From Xanthomonas arboricola pv. guizotiae (GTDB lineage Bacteria; Pseudomonadota; Gammaproteobacteria; Xanthomonadales; Xanthomonadaceae), in the NCBI RefSeq assembly GCF_002940205.1, contig NZ_MDSK01000030.1, forward strand, positions 1 to 64,000: DNA of 64,000 nt, in the 5' to 3' direction. How positions within the stretch are numbered: position 1 is the first letter of the stretch; each line of letters opens with the position of its first letter. Position numbers and translations under genes: made by a program. A model generated the notes under the pieces. It was not told the origin of the DNA and ran no database searches. It was given only the letters and a program-made list of their open reading frames with translations. This document shows positions 48,798 to 60,624 of this stretch, piece after piece.

Positions 48798-49469
48798 TCA
48801 GTTCAGAGCAAAGTTGACCGGGACGCGGACACGTCCGGCGGCTTTCTGCCCGTTGACGGTGGAGGCGTTGAACTTCCACTTGCGTGCTGCGTCCATCGCG
48901 GCACGGTCAAGGTCGCGGTTGCGGCTGGACTTTTCGACCGACACATTGGTCACGTTGCCGTTGGCATCCACATCCACGATCAGGATGACCTCACCTTGGA
49001 CACCGGCCCGGAATGCAGCCGGCGGGTACTTCGGCGGGTTCATGTTCTTGGACGAGATATCGACACTTGCGCCAATGTCACTTGGCGGCTGCGGCGGAGC
49101 CGGTGGGCTCGGCGGCGTGACGATATCGCTCGGACGCGGTTCGGGAACGTCGACCACCGGAGCTTCCGGCGGCGGCGGAACCGGTGACGGCTTCGGCGGC
49201 GACAGATTCTTGACCGGCGGCGGCGGCTTGTCTTCCGGCGGCGGCGGCGGCGGCGGCGGCGGGGGAGGCGGCGGTGCATCCACCAGGGTGACCATGGTGG
49301 TGCGCTCCTTCTCTGCCGGAGCCTTCGGCGCCACTGCAGGGATCAGCAACATCATCAGTGCAGTGAGGTGCAAGGCAATTACAAAAGCAATACCGATAAT
49401 GCGGGCCCAGCTCAGACCCTGGTTCCCGGCATCATAGTCATGCCTGTGGATAACGAGTTGTTCCGTCAT
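48798..49469 (-). CDS. tonB: TonB energy transducer
   Basis: A 223-residue TonB. The N-terminal cytoplasmic tail and single helix (IGIAFVIALHLTALMMLLIP), preceded by arginine, anchor it. A proline-rich periplasmic spacer (residues about 60-125, mostly Pro, Lys, Glu) spans the periplasm. The C-terminal domain (PPKYPPAAFRAGVQGEVILI ... RKWKFNASTVNGQKAAGRVR) binds the TonB box of outer-membrane receptors. The spacer's uninterrupted run of at least ten prolines is extreme. Family members power uptake of iron, vitamins and plant carbohydrates, numerous in Xanthomonas. Confidence 0.93.
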   Translation of the reverse strand: MTEQLVIHRHDYDAGNQGLSWARIIGIAFVIALHLTALMMLLIPAVAPKAPAEKERTTMVTLVDAPPPPPPPPPPPPPEDKPPPPVKNLSPPKPSPVPPPPEAPVVDVPEPRPSDIVTPPSPPAPPQPPSDIGASVDISSKNMNPPKYPPAAFRAGVQGEVILIVDVDANGNVTNVSVEKSSRNRDLDRAAMDAARKWKFNASTVNGQKAAGRVRVPVNFALN

Positions 49470-49622
49470 GCGCCAATGGCTCTTTCAGTGGGGGCCCGGA
49501 TCACTGTGATGATCCCCAGGTTTTCGGACGGCTTTGACACCGCAGGAACTCCCAAGCTTATACCAATCCCGAGTCCTGTAACCACTAAAAACACAGGGAA
49601 TTCGGGGGTTTATTTGCTTTTT

Positions 49623-50819
49623 TTACTTCAGGTTGATGATCTTCTTCGCGTCTTCGGGTTTTTTAACGCCCTTGGCGATCGCCTGCTGTGCGGCCTGCTT
49701 GGCCTCCGGGATGCGACCTTCCGAGTGCAGCACCTTGGCCAGATTCAAATACGTCTCGCCATCCTTGGAAAGCGGTGCGGCCTTCTGCCAGTTCTCGATC
49801 GCCTTCGGCACATCCTCGCTGTAGTAATACGACTGTGCCAGCGCTAGGTATGTCTGATAATCAGGCTTGAGGATGCCTTTTTGCATACCTTCATTGATGA
49901 CCGCGATGACGTCCTTTTCCTTGTTCTCGGTATTGGCGTAGATGGAATACAACTGCTTGTATTCCTTTTCTTCGGTCAACTGCCCGGCAGCACGCAGCTT
50001 GTCCATCACGCCTGCGGCCTTGTCCATCTGGTCGGCCTGCATATACATGCTGGCCAGGTTGAGCTGGGCCTTCTTGTCGTTCGGCGTCTTGGCGGCGAGC
50101 GCCTCGGCAGCCGCGACAGCTTCACCGGTCTGGCCGGCTTCGGCATAAGATGCCATCAGCAACTGGTTCCAGGTGTCCTTGGGCTCGGGCGAGGCGGCAA
50201 TGGCCTGCTTCAATACCGGAATCGCTTCCTTGTAGCGCTCGGCCTGGTACAGCGCCTGACCCTTGAGGATCAGGTCTTCCGGACGCTGCGACTTGCTCTC
50301 TTCCAGATACTTGTCCAGCGTGGCCAGGCCTTCGGCCTGCTGGTCGTCCTGCATCTGCAACTGCGCCAGCATCAGCATCGACTGGAACTGGCCGTTGTTG
50401 TCCAGCGCATTCAGGCCGATCGCCTGCTGCAGGTAGGTCTTGGCAGCAGCAGTGTCGTCCATGTTGTACGCCGCCTGGGCGGCCAGCTGCGAGGCCAGCG
50501 CCTTGTCGGCTTCGTTGGCCGAGCCGTTGGCGAGAATCTCGTCGGCCTGGGTGCGCACGGCCGGGAAGTCTTCGCCCTTGTTGAAGGTTTCGATCAGCTT
50601 CTGCAGCTTGCTGCCCAGCTTGGACGAAGGCTTGATCGTCGGCGCGGTGCGGGTGGACTGCGGATACAACTCTTCGGCCTTGCCGCTGTTCTTGGACTTG
50701 CGGCTGGCGCGCTCGGACGAACGATCCGACTGCGCAACCGCGTCGGTGACGACAGCCCCGCCCAGGGACGCGGCGATGAACAGGGACAACAGGGCTTGCT
50801 TGCGGTTGAGCAGTTTCAT
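49623..50819 (-). CDS. Exported TPR-repeat protein
   Basis: A 398-residue protein: signal sequence (LLSLFIAASLGGAVVTDAVA), a Ser/Lys-rich linker, then many TPR-like helical pairs, for example AADKALASQ..., ALYQAERYKEAIPVLKQAIA, AQLNLASMYMQADQMDKAAG and YLNLAKVLHSEGRIPEAKQA. TPR arrays bind other proteins; the partner here is unknown. Its place 150 bases upstream of tonB on the same strand, without an obvious terminator between, suggests a link to TonB-dependent transport, which is inference. Confidence 0.8.
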   Translation of the reverse strand: MKLLNRKQALLSLFIAASLGGAVVTDAVAQSDRSSERASRKSKNSGKAEELYPQSTRTAPTIKPSSKLGSKLQKLIETFNKGEDFPAVRTQADEILANGSANEADKALASQLAAQAAYNMDDTAAAKTYLQQAIGLNALDNNGQFQSMLMLAQLQMQDDQQAEGLATLDKYLEESKSQRPEDLILKGQALYQAERYKEAIPVLKQAIAASPEPKDTWNQLLMASYAEAGQTGEAVAAAEALAAKTPNDKKAQLNLASMYMQADQMDKAAGVMDKLRAAGQLTEEKEYKQLYSIYANTENKEKDVIAVINEGMQKGILKPDYQTYLALAQSYYYSEDVPKAIENWQKAAPLSKDGETYLNLAKVLHSEGRIPEAKQAAQQAIAKGVKKPEDAKKIINLK

Positions 50820-50971
50820 GTTTCACCTCGGACGAGCCGCCGTCGGGCGGTACGAAAAGCGGAATAAACGCTGTACGAAAAATCTGAGCCGGCAAACTTA
50901 GCAGAAAGTCTCAGTTCCCGAAAACGGTTTCCATGCTGTGTTGCGACATTCGGTACGTAAGCGCTGCGAAA

Positions 50972-51778
50972 TCAGCCGCAACGCGGCACGCGCCCGTCCT
51001 GTCGCGCCTGCTGGTAAACCGGTTCGAGTTGGTTGACGTCTGCCTGCAGTTCGCGGATGCGATTGGCGGGGTCGGGGTGGGTGGACAGCCACTGCGGCTG
51101 GCGATTGCCGCTGGCGGCCATCATGTTCTGCCACAGCGTGACTGCCTGGGCAGGGTCGAAGCCGGCCTGGGCCATCAGGCGCTGGCCGACCACATCGGCT
51201 TCGCTCTCCTGGGTACGCGAGCCGGGTAGCAGGAACACAGTCTGGGCGGTCATCCCGCCGACCTGGTTGACCGCACTGGCGGCGCCGTCGCCGTAGGCCG
51301 CACCGGCCAACGCGCCAATGATGCCCAGGCCGGTCTGTGCGCCGAGCTGGCGGGTGATGCGCTCTTCGTGATGGCGGGAGATCACATGCCCGATTTCGTG
51401 CCCGAGCACGGCAGCCAGCTGATCCTGCGTCTTGGCGACAGTGAAGATGCCGGTATTCACGCCGACCTTGCCACCGGGCAGCGCAAAGGCGTTGGCTTCG
51501 TTATCGACAAACAGCGCGGTTTCCCAGCGGGTTTCGCGCCACTGCGGCGGCAGTTGCGCCACCAGCGCATTGACCACGCACTGCACATAGGCGTTCTGCT
51601 TGCCGTCGGTGCTGACTTTTTCCTTGGCCTTGGTCTGCGCGAACGATTCGGCGCCAAGCTTGTCGAGCTGGTCCTGCGTGACGCCTCCCACCACCTGTCG
51701 GCGGCCGGTCGGCGAGGTTGTGGTGGCGCATGCCGTCAGTGCAACGACGGCGACAACGATCAACAGCCTGGCTTTCAT
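50972..51778 (-). CDS. M48-family zinc metalloprotease lipoprotein
   Basis: A 268-residue lipoprotein (lipobox VVALTACATT, Cys17) of the M48B type. The zinc site HEIGHVISRHHEER (HExxH) and the third ligand Glu in RTQESEADVVGQRLM are visible, as is the C-terminal STHPDPANRIRELQ block. Relatives such as LoiP and BepA cleave or quality-control outer-membrane proteins in the periplasm. It lies upstream of the CPBP-family gene on the same strand. Confidence 0.9.
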   Translation of the reverse strand: MKARLLIVVAVVALTACATTTSPTGRRQVVGGVTQDQLDKLGAESFAQTKAKEKVSTDGKQNAYVQCVVNALVAQLPPQWRETRWETALFVDNEANAFALPGGKVGVNTGIFTVAKTQDQLAAVLGHEIGHVISRHHEERITRQLGAQTGLGIIGALAGAAYGDGAASAVNQVGGMTAQTVFLLPGSRTQESEADVVGQRLMAQAGFDPAQAVTLWQNMMAASGNRQPQWLSTHPDPANRIRELQADVNQLEPVYQQARQDGRVPRCG

Positions 51779-51840
51779 TCAATCCCCCTTGAACCCTTGG
51801 GGCATTTTGGCAGGCTCGTCTTAACTTTTCGTCAAACCAG

Positions 51841-52677
51841 TCAGCCGATGCCAAAAAAGTACAGCGCCGCCAGGGCGGTGGCGTTGTTGACGCCATGCGC
51901 CACGATCGGTGCCCACAGCGTGCCGGTGCGCCAGTACAGCCATGCGAACGCCGCGCCCATGCCGCCGTACACCAGCCATAGCTGCGCGATGGCGGCCGGT
52001 CCGTTGCCGCTGACGCCGGGCACTTCGTGCACCAGCGCAAAGATCGCGCTGCTCAGCGCGATGCCCAGCCAGGGGCGGCCAGCGGCGAGCAGGCGGCCGA
52101 ACAAGACGCGTCGGAACAGCAACTCTTCGTACGCCGGGGCGATCGCCACGGCAAACACCACCAGCGCCAGCGGCCATTGCCTGATGGCTTCTTCCATCAG
52201 CGGCAGGTTGGTCGGCACCGGTTTGATGCCCAACGCGGACGCCGCGACGCTGACCAGATTGCTGAGCAGGAACACGCCAACCGCGATCAGCGCGGTCCAG
52301 CCCCAGGTGGAGGCACGCCTTGCAGCGGCGCGCGAGGCCCGGTGTTCGTCTGCGGTCGCACGCCGGCGCCAGTAATGTAGCAGCAGCGCCGGCGAGGCGG
52401 TGCTGACCAGCGCGGTGAGCAATTGCACCAGCACGCCGGGTTGGCCGATGGTGGCCATGATCTCGCTCGAGGACAGCGTCAGGCCCTGCGCCTTGGCGGC
52501 CTGCACGGCACTGACGCCGCGGAACACGCCCCAGAGCGCAAACCCGGCCACGCTCAGCGACAGCAGCAGGCCGGTGGCGATCAGCACATCGATGCCGAAG
52601 CCGAGCAATGGCGGCAGCAGCGGGGCGGTGCCGGCGGCCAGCGTCGGTACCGGCCGCGGGGAAGGATCTGCGCTCAT
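51841..52677 (-). CDS. CPBP-family (CAAX/Abi) intramembrane protease
   Basis: A 278-residue polytopic membrane protein of the CPBP (Abi) family of glutamate intramembrane proteases. The catalytic EExxxR is in IAPAYEELLFRRVLFGRLLA, a second motif in SSAIFALVHEVPGVS (FxxxH) and the third in WAPIVAHGVNNATALAALYF (HxxxN). About eight hydrophobic segments are present. Such enzymes process prenylated or peptide substrates or act in bacteriocin self-immunity; substrates are not known here. The start MSADPSPRPVP was chosen over an upstream in-frame start; it lies 67 bases from the gyrB stop. Confidence 0.85.
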   Translation of the reverse strand: MSADPSPRPVPTLAAGTAPLLPPLLGFGIDVLIATGLLLSLSVAGFALWGVFRGVSAVQAAKAQGLTLSSSEIMATIGQPGVLVQLLTALVSTASPALLLHYWRRRATADEHRASRAAARRASTWGWTALIAVGVFLLSNLVSVAASALGIKPVPTNLPLMEEAIRQWPLALVVFAVAIAPAYEELLFRRVLFGRLLAAGRPWLGIALSSAIFALVHEVPGVSGNGPAAIAQLWLVYGGMGAAFAWLYWRTGTLWAPIVAHGVNNATALAALYFFGIG

Positions 52678-52744
52678 CGTCGTCCTGAAAAAACCGCAGG
52701 CGTCGACGCAACGCCTGAGCGGTGCGCCGATGGGCAACGGTGGC

Positions 52745-55270
<2,526 letters not shown>

Positions 55271-55303
55271 TTATACCAGTCGGCCCACCTGCGCCGCCGA
55301 CGG

Positions 55304-56410
55304 TTACGCGGGGGGTGTCAACACGGCCACTTCGCCGTGTTCCACGTGGAACCGATGCAATAGCTTGCCGGATTCGGCCAGGCCGGGCGGCATTTCGGTT
55401 GCGGTGATCAGTACCTGCGCCGGTGCGGACGCCAGGCGCTGCAGCACGCGAGCCTGGTGGTGGCGGTCCAGCTCCGAGCCCAGGTCGTCCAGGGCGATCA
55501 CCGGCCATTCGCCGCGCTCGTGGGCAAAGTCTTCGGCCTGTGCCAGCAGGCAGGCGAGGGCGGTGAGCTTTGCCTGGCCGCGGGAGAGCGCATCCTTGCC
55601 CGGCAATGCATCGAAGGCTGGCGCCCAATCGGCCCGGTGCGGCCCTTGCGAGGTGTAGCCGTTCTGACGATCACGCTCGCGGGCCAGTAGCAGCGCGTCG
55701 GCCAACGACACCTCATGGCGCTTCCAGCCCGGTGCGAACGTCAGCGCGGACAGCCCGAGCGACGGGGCGATCGCGGTTGCGACCGGAATCAATCGCTCCT
55801 GCAGGCGTTCCAGATAGCGAAGGCGACGCGATGTCAGCGTTTCGCCGGATTCGGCGAGTTCGTGATCCCAGGCATCGAGCATGCGCGGCTGTGCGCCCTG
55901 CTTGAGCAAGGCGTTGCGCTGTTTGAGCGCTCGCGCATAGCGCCGCCAAAGCGTCAGAAAATCAGGTTCCACGTGGAACAGCCCCCAATCGAGGAAGCGC
56001 CGCCGCGGCTCACCGCCGCCGCTGATCAACACATGGCTGCCGGGCTCGAAGGTCACGACAGCCAGCGCGGCACACAAGGCGCCCAGCTGGGCAACATCTT
56101 CGCCATCCAGCCGGCCGGTCCACTCCTGGCCGCTGTGGCGTAGGCCCGCCCGCCGCGTGCGTTCCTCCACCGCAGCGGTTCCTTCGCGCCACTCCACGAA
56201 GACTTCCAGATCGCCGGCGCCTTGCTGGATCAGCCCGTCGCGCACACGGCCACGAAAACTGCGGCCATAGGCCATCAGATGCAATGCTTCCAGCACGCTG
56301 GTCTTGCCCGCGCCGTTATCGCCGGTCAGCAGGTTCAAGGAACTGGCAGGGTGGAGGTCGACGGTCTCGAAACGACGAAGTCGATGGATGGACAACCGCA
56401 CTACGTGCAT
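55304..56410 (-). CDS. recF: RecF recombination mediator
   Basis: A 368-residue ABC-type SMC-like ATPase that loads RecA at single-strand gaps. Walker A is in [20 protein letters not shown] (about residues 28-47), the signature in [20 protein letters not shown], and Walker B in [20 protein letters not shown]. Length matches the family. Two perfect parS palindromes lie inside the reading frame, at 55339-55352 and 55966-55979, coding for FHVEHG and FHVEPD segments. Confidence 0.96.
   Translation of the reverse strand: MHVVRLSIHRLRRFETVDLHPASSLNLLTGDNGAGKTSVLEALHLMAYGRSFRGRVRDGLIQQGAGDLEVFVEWREGTAAVEERTRRAGLRHSGQEWTGRLDGEDVAQLGALCAALAVVTFEPGSHVLISGGGEPRRRFLDWGLFHVEPDFLTLWRRYARALKQRNALLKQGAQPRMLDAWDHELAESGETLTSRRLRYLERLQERLIPVATAIAPSLGLSALTFAPGWKRHEVSLADALLLARERDRQNGYTSQGPHRADWAPAFDALPGKDALSRGQAKLTALACLLAQAEDFAHERGEWPVIALDDLGSELDRHHQARVLQRLASAPAQVLITATEMPPGLAESGKLLHRFHVEHGEVAVLTPPA
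55339..55352. other. parS site 1 (within recF)
   Basis: GTTCCACGTGGAAC, a perfect 14-bp palindrome in the context TGTTCCACGTGGAACC, identical to parS sites of Pseudomonas and close to the TGTTTCACGTGAAACA consensus. ParB is expected to load here to organise the origin. Confidence 0.85.
55966..55979. other. parS site 2 (within recF)
   Basis: A second perfect GTTCCACGTGGAAC, in the context GGTTCCACGTGGAACA, 627 bases from the first. Confidence 0.85.
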
Positions 56411-57440
56411 CGATCGGTCTGCTCTGCGCTGTGATCCGGCATCCCGGTCGGAGCGGAGGATACGTGATCGATGTGGATCCTGCCCGTGCAGACGTGAAGC
56501 GACCTGCGGGACAGACAGGGGGCAACCTGTGGATAAAAACCAGGGCTGAGCAACGTCTCCCGCTTATCCACAGGGTATCGCCCCCTCCGCAGGGGTCTAA
56601 ACACAGGGTTTCGCGACCTAAAAGTCATTTAAAAACAAACACATAGGGTAGTTTCTGGCCAAATCTGGGCCTACCATCACCACCAAGCTCTTAAATTATT
56701 TATAGATTTAAAAGCAAAGCTCGATGTGCATAAGTCAAAAACGAGGGGAGAACGCTCACATCAGACATCGCTGTGCGTGCTGGTCCGGATCGACCACTTG
56801 GCTTTTGATGAACTGGTTCAGGCTAACTCCAGTAAGGGTAACTTCCCCCGGACGACAAAACCGCAGCGCGCATGACTGCCGAATCTCACTAAGGCTGCGA
56901 CAAAGCCAGCTTTGCCAATATCGGTTGGTGGCATGAGGAGAAGTACGTTGTTCCACGTGCACTCCGTGGACCTGCCAACAGAGTCTTCGTAACTCGACAG
57001 GTCCCGGGTGGGTTACCTGCTTGCGCGGAGCACGCCGATCTCACGTGGCACATTCCCTAGGCGAGACAGCTCGCTGATCCTTTGGGATGCCTCCAATCAA
57101 AAATGAGCCAAGCAACCATGCCGGCGACAGCAGCGGACCAGGCTCATGCCCCTTTTTGATAACGCCCGGCTCCGAACTCAGGCACGTCAATCCAAGCAAA
57201 CCAACCAATGCGCCTGTCCGGTCGTTGAAGTCTGGCTACCCGGGAGTGGCGTCTATCCAACCGGCCTTGGCTTGGTGACCGTGCGGCGCTGCCACTCCAA
57301 GGATCATGCCTCAAGGCAGGGCAGCTCCAGCTAAGGCACCAAGCCGTTTCGGCACCTGATACCAGCGCAAAAGCGGATGCCCAAAGACGCTCAAGCGTCC
57401 CAAAGCCTCACATCGCAGCGGACTCAGCGCTCTCGACCGT
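56411..57440. other. Gene-free kilobase between recF and dnaN
   Basis: No gene is supportable in either strand. Frames are short and carry no family signature, and base composition is markedly less GC-rich than around it. It contains an origin-like element at 56528-56715 and a degenerate parS half-site (TTGTTCCACGTGC, around 56949-56961). The rest, 56720-57440, shows nothing I can name. Confidence 0.6.
56528..56715 (+). other. Origin-like element, copy 1 (recF-dnaN gap)
   Basis: Two perfect DnaA boxes, TGTGGATAA at 56528-56536 and TTATCCACA at 56564-56572, start 36 bases apart. They are followed by AAACAAACA, then CTACCATCACCACCAAGCT at 56671-56689, then the AT-rich TTAAATTATTTATAGATTTA. The order and spacing match the dnaA-dnaN gap (copy 2) in the opposite orientation. 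It could be part of oriC or a relic. Confidence 0.7.
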
Positions 57441-57472
57441 CAAAACGAAGAGCCCGGCTTTCGCCGGGCTCT
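57441..57472 (-). terminator. Terminator of dnaN
   Basis: AGAGCCCGGC-GAAA-GCCGGGCTCT forms a 10-bp stem read on the minus strand, followed by TCGTTTTG. It lies 24 bases beyond the dnaN stop codon. Confidence 0.8.
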
Positions 57473-57476
57473 CCGT

Positions 57477-57490
57477 GTTCCACGTGGAAC
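57477..57490. other. parS site 3 (next to dnaN stop)
   Basis: Third perfect GTTCCACGTGGAAC, in the context TGTTCCACGTGGAACG. It sits between the dnaN stop codon and its terminator, 1.5 kb from site 2. Confidence 0.85.
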
Positions 57491-57496
57491 GTGGCG

Positions 57497-58597
57497 TCAG
57501 AGCCGCAGCGGCATCACCACGTGGCGGGACTTCTCGCTGCTGGCCTCGCGCACCAGCGCCGACGAGTTCGCATCGCGCAGCTGGATGACCACGTGCTCGT
57601 CGCGCAGTGCAGACAGCGCGTCCAGCAGGTAGTTGACGTTGAAGCCGATGGCCAGATCGTCGACCTTGGTGTCGGCCTCGATTTCTTCCTGCGCTTCTTC
57701 CTGCTCCGGATTGTGCGCGCTGATCTTCAGCTGACCCGGCGAGACTTCCACCCGCACGCCGCGGTACTTCTCGTTGGACAGGATCGCCGCACGTTGCAAG
57801 GATGCGCGCAGTGCTTCACGGTCCACCTTGACCTCGCGATCGGCGCCGATCGGAATCACCGCCTCGTAATCCGGGAAGCGGCCGTCGATCAGCTTGGAGG
57901 TGAAGGTGACATCGCCACGCTTGACGCGGATATGGCTGCGACCGACTTCCAGCTCCACTTCGCGATCTGCAGCTTCCAGCAGGCGCAGCAGCTCGGTTAC
58001 GCCCTTGCGCGGCACGATGATCTGGCGCTTGGCACCGCCGGATTTCTCCAGCTCGGTCTCGCACAGCGCCAGACGGTGGCCATCGGTGGCTACGCAGCGC
58101 AGCAAGCCTTCGCGCAGGTCGAACAGCAAGCCGTTGAGGTAGTAGCGCACGTCCTGCTGGGCCATGGCGAACGCAGTGCGCTCGATCAGCTCCTTCAACG
58201 CCGCTTCCGGCACCGCAACGCGCTCGGTGGCTTCGACTTCATCCACCGACGGGAAATCGTTGGCCGGCAGCGTGGCCAGGGTGAAGCGGCTACGCCCGGC
58301 CTGCACCGTGACCTTGTCGCCGGTCTGCGAGATGGTGACGCGGCTGCCGTCGGGCAGGGCACGCAGGATGTCGAACAACTTGCGCGCCGGGATCGTGGTT
58401 TCGCCGTCCTGCGCGTCTTCCACCATCGTGCGCGAGATCATTTCCACTTCCAGGTCGGTACCGGTAAACGAGACCTGTCCGTCCTTGACCTGCACCAGCA
58501 GATTGGCGAGAACCGGCAGGGTTTGACGGCGTTCGACCACATTGACCACCTGAGCCAATGGTTTGAGGAAGGCTTCGCGCTGCAGTGTAAAACGCAT
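57497..58597 (-). CDS. dnaN: DNA polymerase III beta sliding clamp
   Basis: A 366-residue clamp subunit that tethers polymerase III to DNA. It starts MRFTLQREAFLKPLAQVVNV and shows three repeated clamp domains. The C-terminal stretch ALVREASSEKSRHVVMPLRL is the typical end of the family and forms the partner-binding pocket. It lies 277 bases from dnaA across an origin-like region. It has its own terminator, so recF is not co-transcribed by simple read-through. Confidence 0.97.
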   Translation of the reverse strand: MRFTLQREAFLKPLAQVVNVVERRQTLPVLANLLVQVKDGQVSFTGTDLEVEMISRTMVEDAQDGETTIPARKLFDILRALPDGSRVTISQTGDKVTVQAGRSRFTLATLPANDFPSVDEVEATERVAVPEAALKELIERTAFAMAQQDVRYYLNGLLFDLREGLLRCVATDGHRLALCETELEKSGGAKRQIIVPRKGVTELLRLLEAADREVELEVGRSHIRVKRGDVTFTSKLIDGRFPDYEAVIPIGADREVKVDREALRASLQRAAILSNEKYRGVRVEVSPGQLKISAHNPEQEEAQEEIEADTKVDDLAIGFNVNYLLDALSALRDEHVVIQLRDANSSALVREASSEKSRHVVMPLRL

Positions 58598-58611
58598 GTG
58601 GTTCCGTGCCC

Positions 58612-58805
58612 CTATGCTTTAAAAGATAATGGAATAAATCAAAAGCTTGGTGGTGATGGTAGGGCCGTTTTCAGCGGATAACCACCATAACTGTTTGTTT
58701 CCAAAGAAAAATTGGCGCCTGAAAGTCGTTGGACTAGTACCCCTGGTCTAACGGTAAAACCTGTGGATAGTTTTCCGCCCGACCCGCGAGGCAACGTTAT
58801 CCACA
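58612..58805 (-). other. Origin region, copy 2 (dnaA-dnaN gap)
   Basis: Read on the minus strand: DnaA boxes TGTGGATAA (58805-58797, perfect) and CTATCCACA (58770-58762, one mismatch), whose outer ends lie 35 bases apart. Then come AAACAAACA, CTACCATCACCACCAAGCT (58662-58644) and the AT-rich run with TTTGATTTATTCCATTATCTTTT. This is the position where Xanthomonas genomes usually place oriC. The 19-base block is an exact inverse copy of 56671-56689. Confidence 0.75.
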
Positions 58806-58874
58806 GATTCTCCCGCATTTGACCCCAACGTTTCCACGCTTTTCTCCAAGCGGGCCGTCAAGACCGTTGCCGGC

Positions 58875-60203
58875 TTACTCGCTGAGCTTGCGAATCAGCT
58901 TTTCCCAGTCCTCGCGCAGCTTGCCGTCGGCCTCCATCAGCGTGCGGATCTGCCGGCAGGCATGCAGCACGGTGGTGTGGTCGCGGCCGGCGAAGGCGTC
59001 GCCGATCTCCGGCAGGCTGTGTTCGGTCAGCTCCTTGGCCAGCGCCATCGCCACCTGGCGCGGACGCGCCAGCGAGCGGGTGCGCCGCTTGGAGAGCAGA
59101 TCCTTCATCTGCAGGCCGTAGTAGTCCGCCACGGTCTTCTGGATGTTGGGGATGCCGATCGCCTGCTGCTGGGCGCGTAACAGGTCGCGCAGCGTCTCCT
59201 GGGCGAATTCCACCGTGATCGAGCGGCCGGTGAAGTTGGCGCGTGCCACCAGCGTGTTGAGCGCCCCTTCCAGGTCGCGCACGTTGGAGCGCATCTTCTT
59301 GGCGATCAAAAACGCCACGTCGTCCGGAATCTCGGCGCCGCGCTCGCGCGCCTTGGCCAGCACGATCGCCGCACGGGTTTCGAAATCGGGCGGGTCGATC
59401 GCCACCGACAGGCCCCAGGCCAGGCGCGACTTCAGCCGCGGCTCCAGGCCTTCGACCTCACGCGGGTAGCGGTCGCAGGTCAGGATGATCTGCTGGCGGC
59501 CATCGAACAGCGCGTTGAAGGTGTGGAAGAACTCTTCCTGCGTGCGGTCCTTGCCGGCGAAGAACTGGATGTCGTCGATCAGCAGCGCATCGATCTGCTG
59601 GAACTGGCGTTTGAACTGGTCCATCGCCTTGTCCTGCAACGCCCGGATCATCGCGCTGAAGAACTGTTCCGAGCGCAGATACATCACCTTGGCGGCCGGA
59701 TTGGCCTGGCGCAGCGCATTGCCGGCGGCAAACATCAGGTGGGTCTTGCCCAGGCCGGTGCTGCCGTACAGCAGCAGCGGGTTGTGCGCGCGGTCGCCAG
59801 GCTTCTGCGCGGCCTGGACCGCGGCGGCCAGACCGAGCTGATTGCTGCGGCCCTCGACGAAGTTGGCGAATGTGTAATGCGAATCCAGATTGCCGGCGAA
59901 CGGCACGATCGGCGCCGCGACCGGCGCGCTGGGCGCGGCCATCGGTGCCGGCTGCGGTTCCGGCGCACGTGGGCGCGAGCCGACCGCCAGCGCCACTTCG
60001 CCGTTGCCGACGAAATACGCCACCAGTTCGCGGATGCGCGGCAGGTAGCGCTCGCGGACCTGGTCGACGATGAAGGCATTCGGCGCATACAGCACGATGC
60101 TGTCGCCGCGGTCTTCGGCTTGCAGGGGTTTCAACCAGGTGTGGACGTCCTCGGGCGGGAATTCGGCTTCGAGACGTTCCAGGCAGCGGGGCCAAGCATC
60201 CAT
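58875..60203 (-). CDS. dnaA: Chromosomal replication initiator DnaA
   Basis: A 442-residue initiator. Domain I is [20 protein letters not shown], domain II a Pro/Ala-rich linker ([20 protein letters not shown]). Domain III is AAA+, with Walker A ([19 protein letters not shown]), Walker B ([20 protein letters not shown]) and the arginine finger region. Domain IV has the DNA-binding signature ([20 protein letters not shown]). The ATG at 60203 is chosen; the preceding codon is TTG. DnaA-box-like sequences upstream, near 60317 and 60329, suggest autoregulation. Confidence 0.98.
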   Translation of the reverse strand: MDAWPRCLERLEAEFPPEDVHTWLKPLQAEDRGDSIVLYAPNAFIVDQVRERYLPRIRELVAYFVGNGEVALAVGSRPRAPEPQPAPMAAPSAPVAAPIVPFAGNLDSHYTFANFVEGRSNQLGLAAAVQAAQKPGDRAHNPLLLYGSTGLGKTHLMFAAGNALRQANPAAKVMYLRSEQFFSAMIRALQDKAMDQFKRQFQQIDALLIDDIQFFAGKDRTQEEFFHTFNALFDGRQQIILTCDRYPREVEGLEPRLKSRLAWGLSVAIDPPDFETRAAIVLAKARERGAEIPDDVAFLIAKKMRSNVRDLEGALNTLVARANFTGRSITVEFAQETLRDLLRAQQQAIGIPNIQKTVADYYGLQMKDLLSKRRTRSLARPRQVAMALAKELTEHSLPEIGDAFAGRDHTTVLHACRQIRTLMEADGKLREDWEKLIRKLSE

Positions 60204-60316
60204 CAAAGTATGATCATCTGTTGCTGGCTGCGGCGCGCAGAAAAGCGCCGTGCTCGCAGCCCGGTAGTGAAAAGAGGATGCGCCAGACTAGCACCGAGGG
60301 CAGGGTTTTCCCAGAC

Positions 60317-60337
60317 TTATTCACAGGTCCATCCACA
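60317..60337. promoter_or_regulatory. DnaA-box-like sites upstream of dnaA
   Basis: TTATTCACA (60317-60325, one mismatch to TTATCCACA) and CCATCCACA (60329-60337, two mismatches) lie between divergent dnaA and rpmH. They would allow DnaA to repress its own promoter, as in other Proteobacteria. Confidence 0.55.
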
Positions 60338-60377
60338 GGGCTTGACCGTCGTCACCTCCGCTAACGTCTCCGGGGAG

Positions 60378-60405
60378 TTGACCCGACCTCTGCGGACCCT
60401 ATAGA
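60378..60405 (+). promoter_or_regulatory. rpmH promoter
   Basis: A -35 element TTGACC (60378-60383) and a -10 element TATAGA (60400-60405) with 16-bp spacing, about 40 bases upstream of the rpmH ATG. This is one of the cleanest sigma-70-type promoters in the window, as expected for a ribosomal-protein gene. Confidence 0.75.
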
Positions 60406-60445
60406 ATTGCCGGTTCTATTCGTCTCCAATCATGCAGAGGGCCCC

Positions 60446-60586
60446 ATGGCCACCAAGCGTACTTTCCAACCCAGCAACCTCAAGCGAGCACGCGACCATG
60501 GCTTCCGCGCACGTATGGCAACCGCCGACGGCCGCAAGATCCTGGCTCGCCGCCGCGCCAAGGGCCGCAAGCGCCTGAGCGCTTGA
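60446..60586 (+). CDS. rpmH: 50S ribosomal protein L34
   Basis: A 46-residue, highly basic ribosomal protein: [20 protein letters not shown], then [20 protein letters not shown] and KRLSA. It matches the universal L34 pattern (KRTFQPS...HGFRARM...R). It starts the rpmH-rnpA-yidC operon running away from dnaA. Confidence 0.98.
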
Positions 60587-60624
60587 TTGCCGCGCCGCTC
60601 CCTGCGGCCGAGGCAGTCCTTAAC

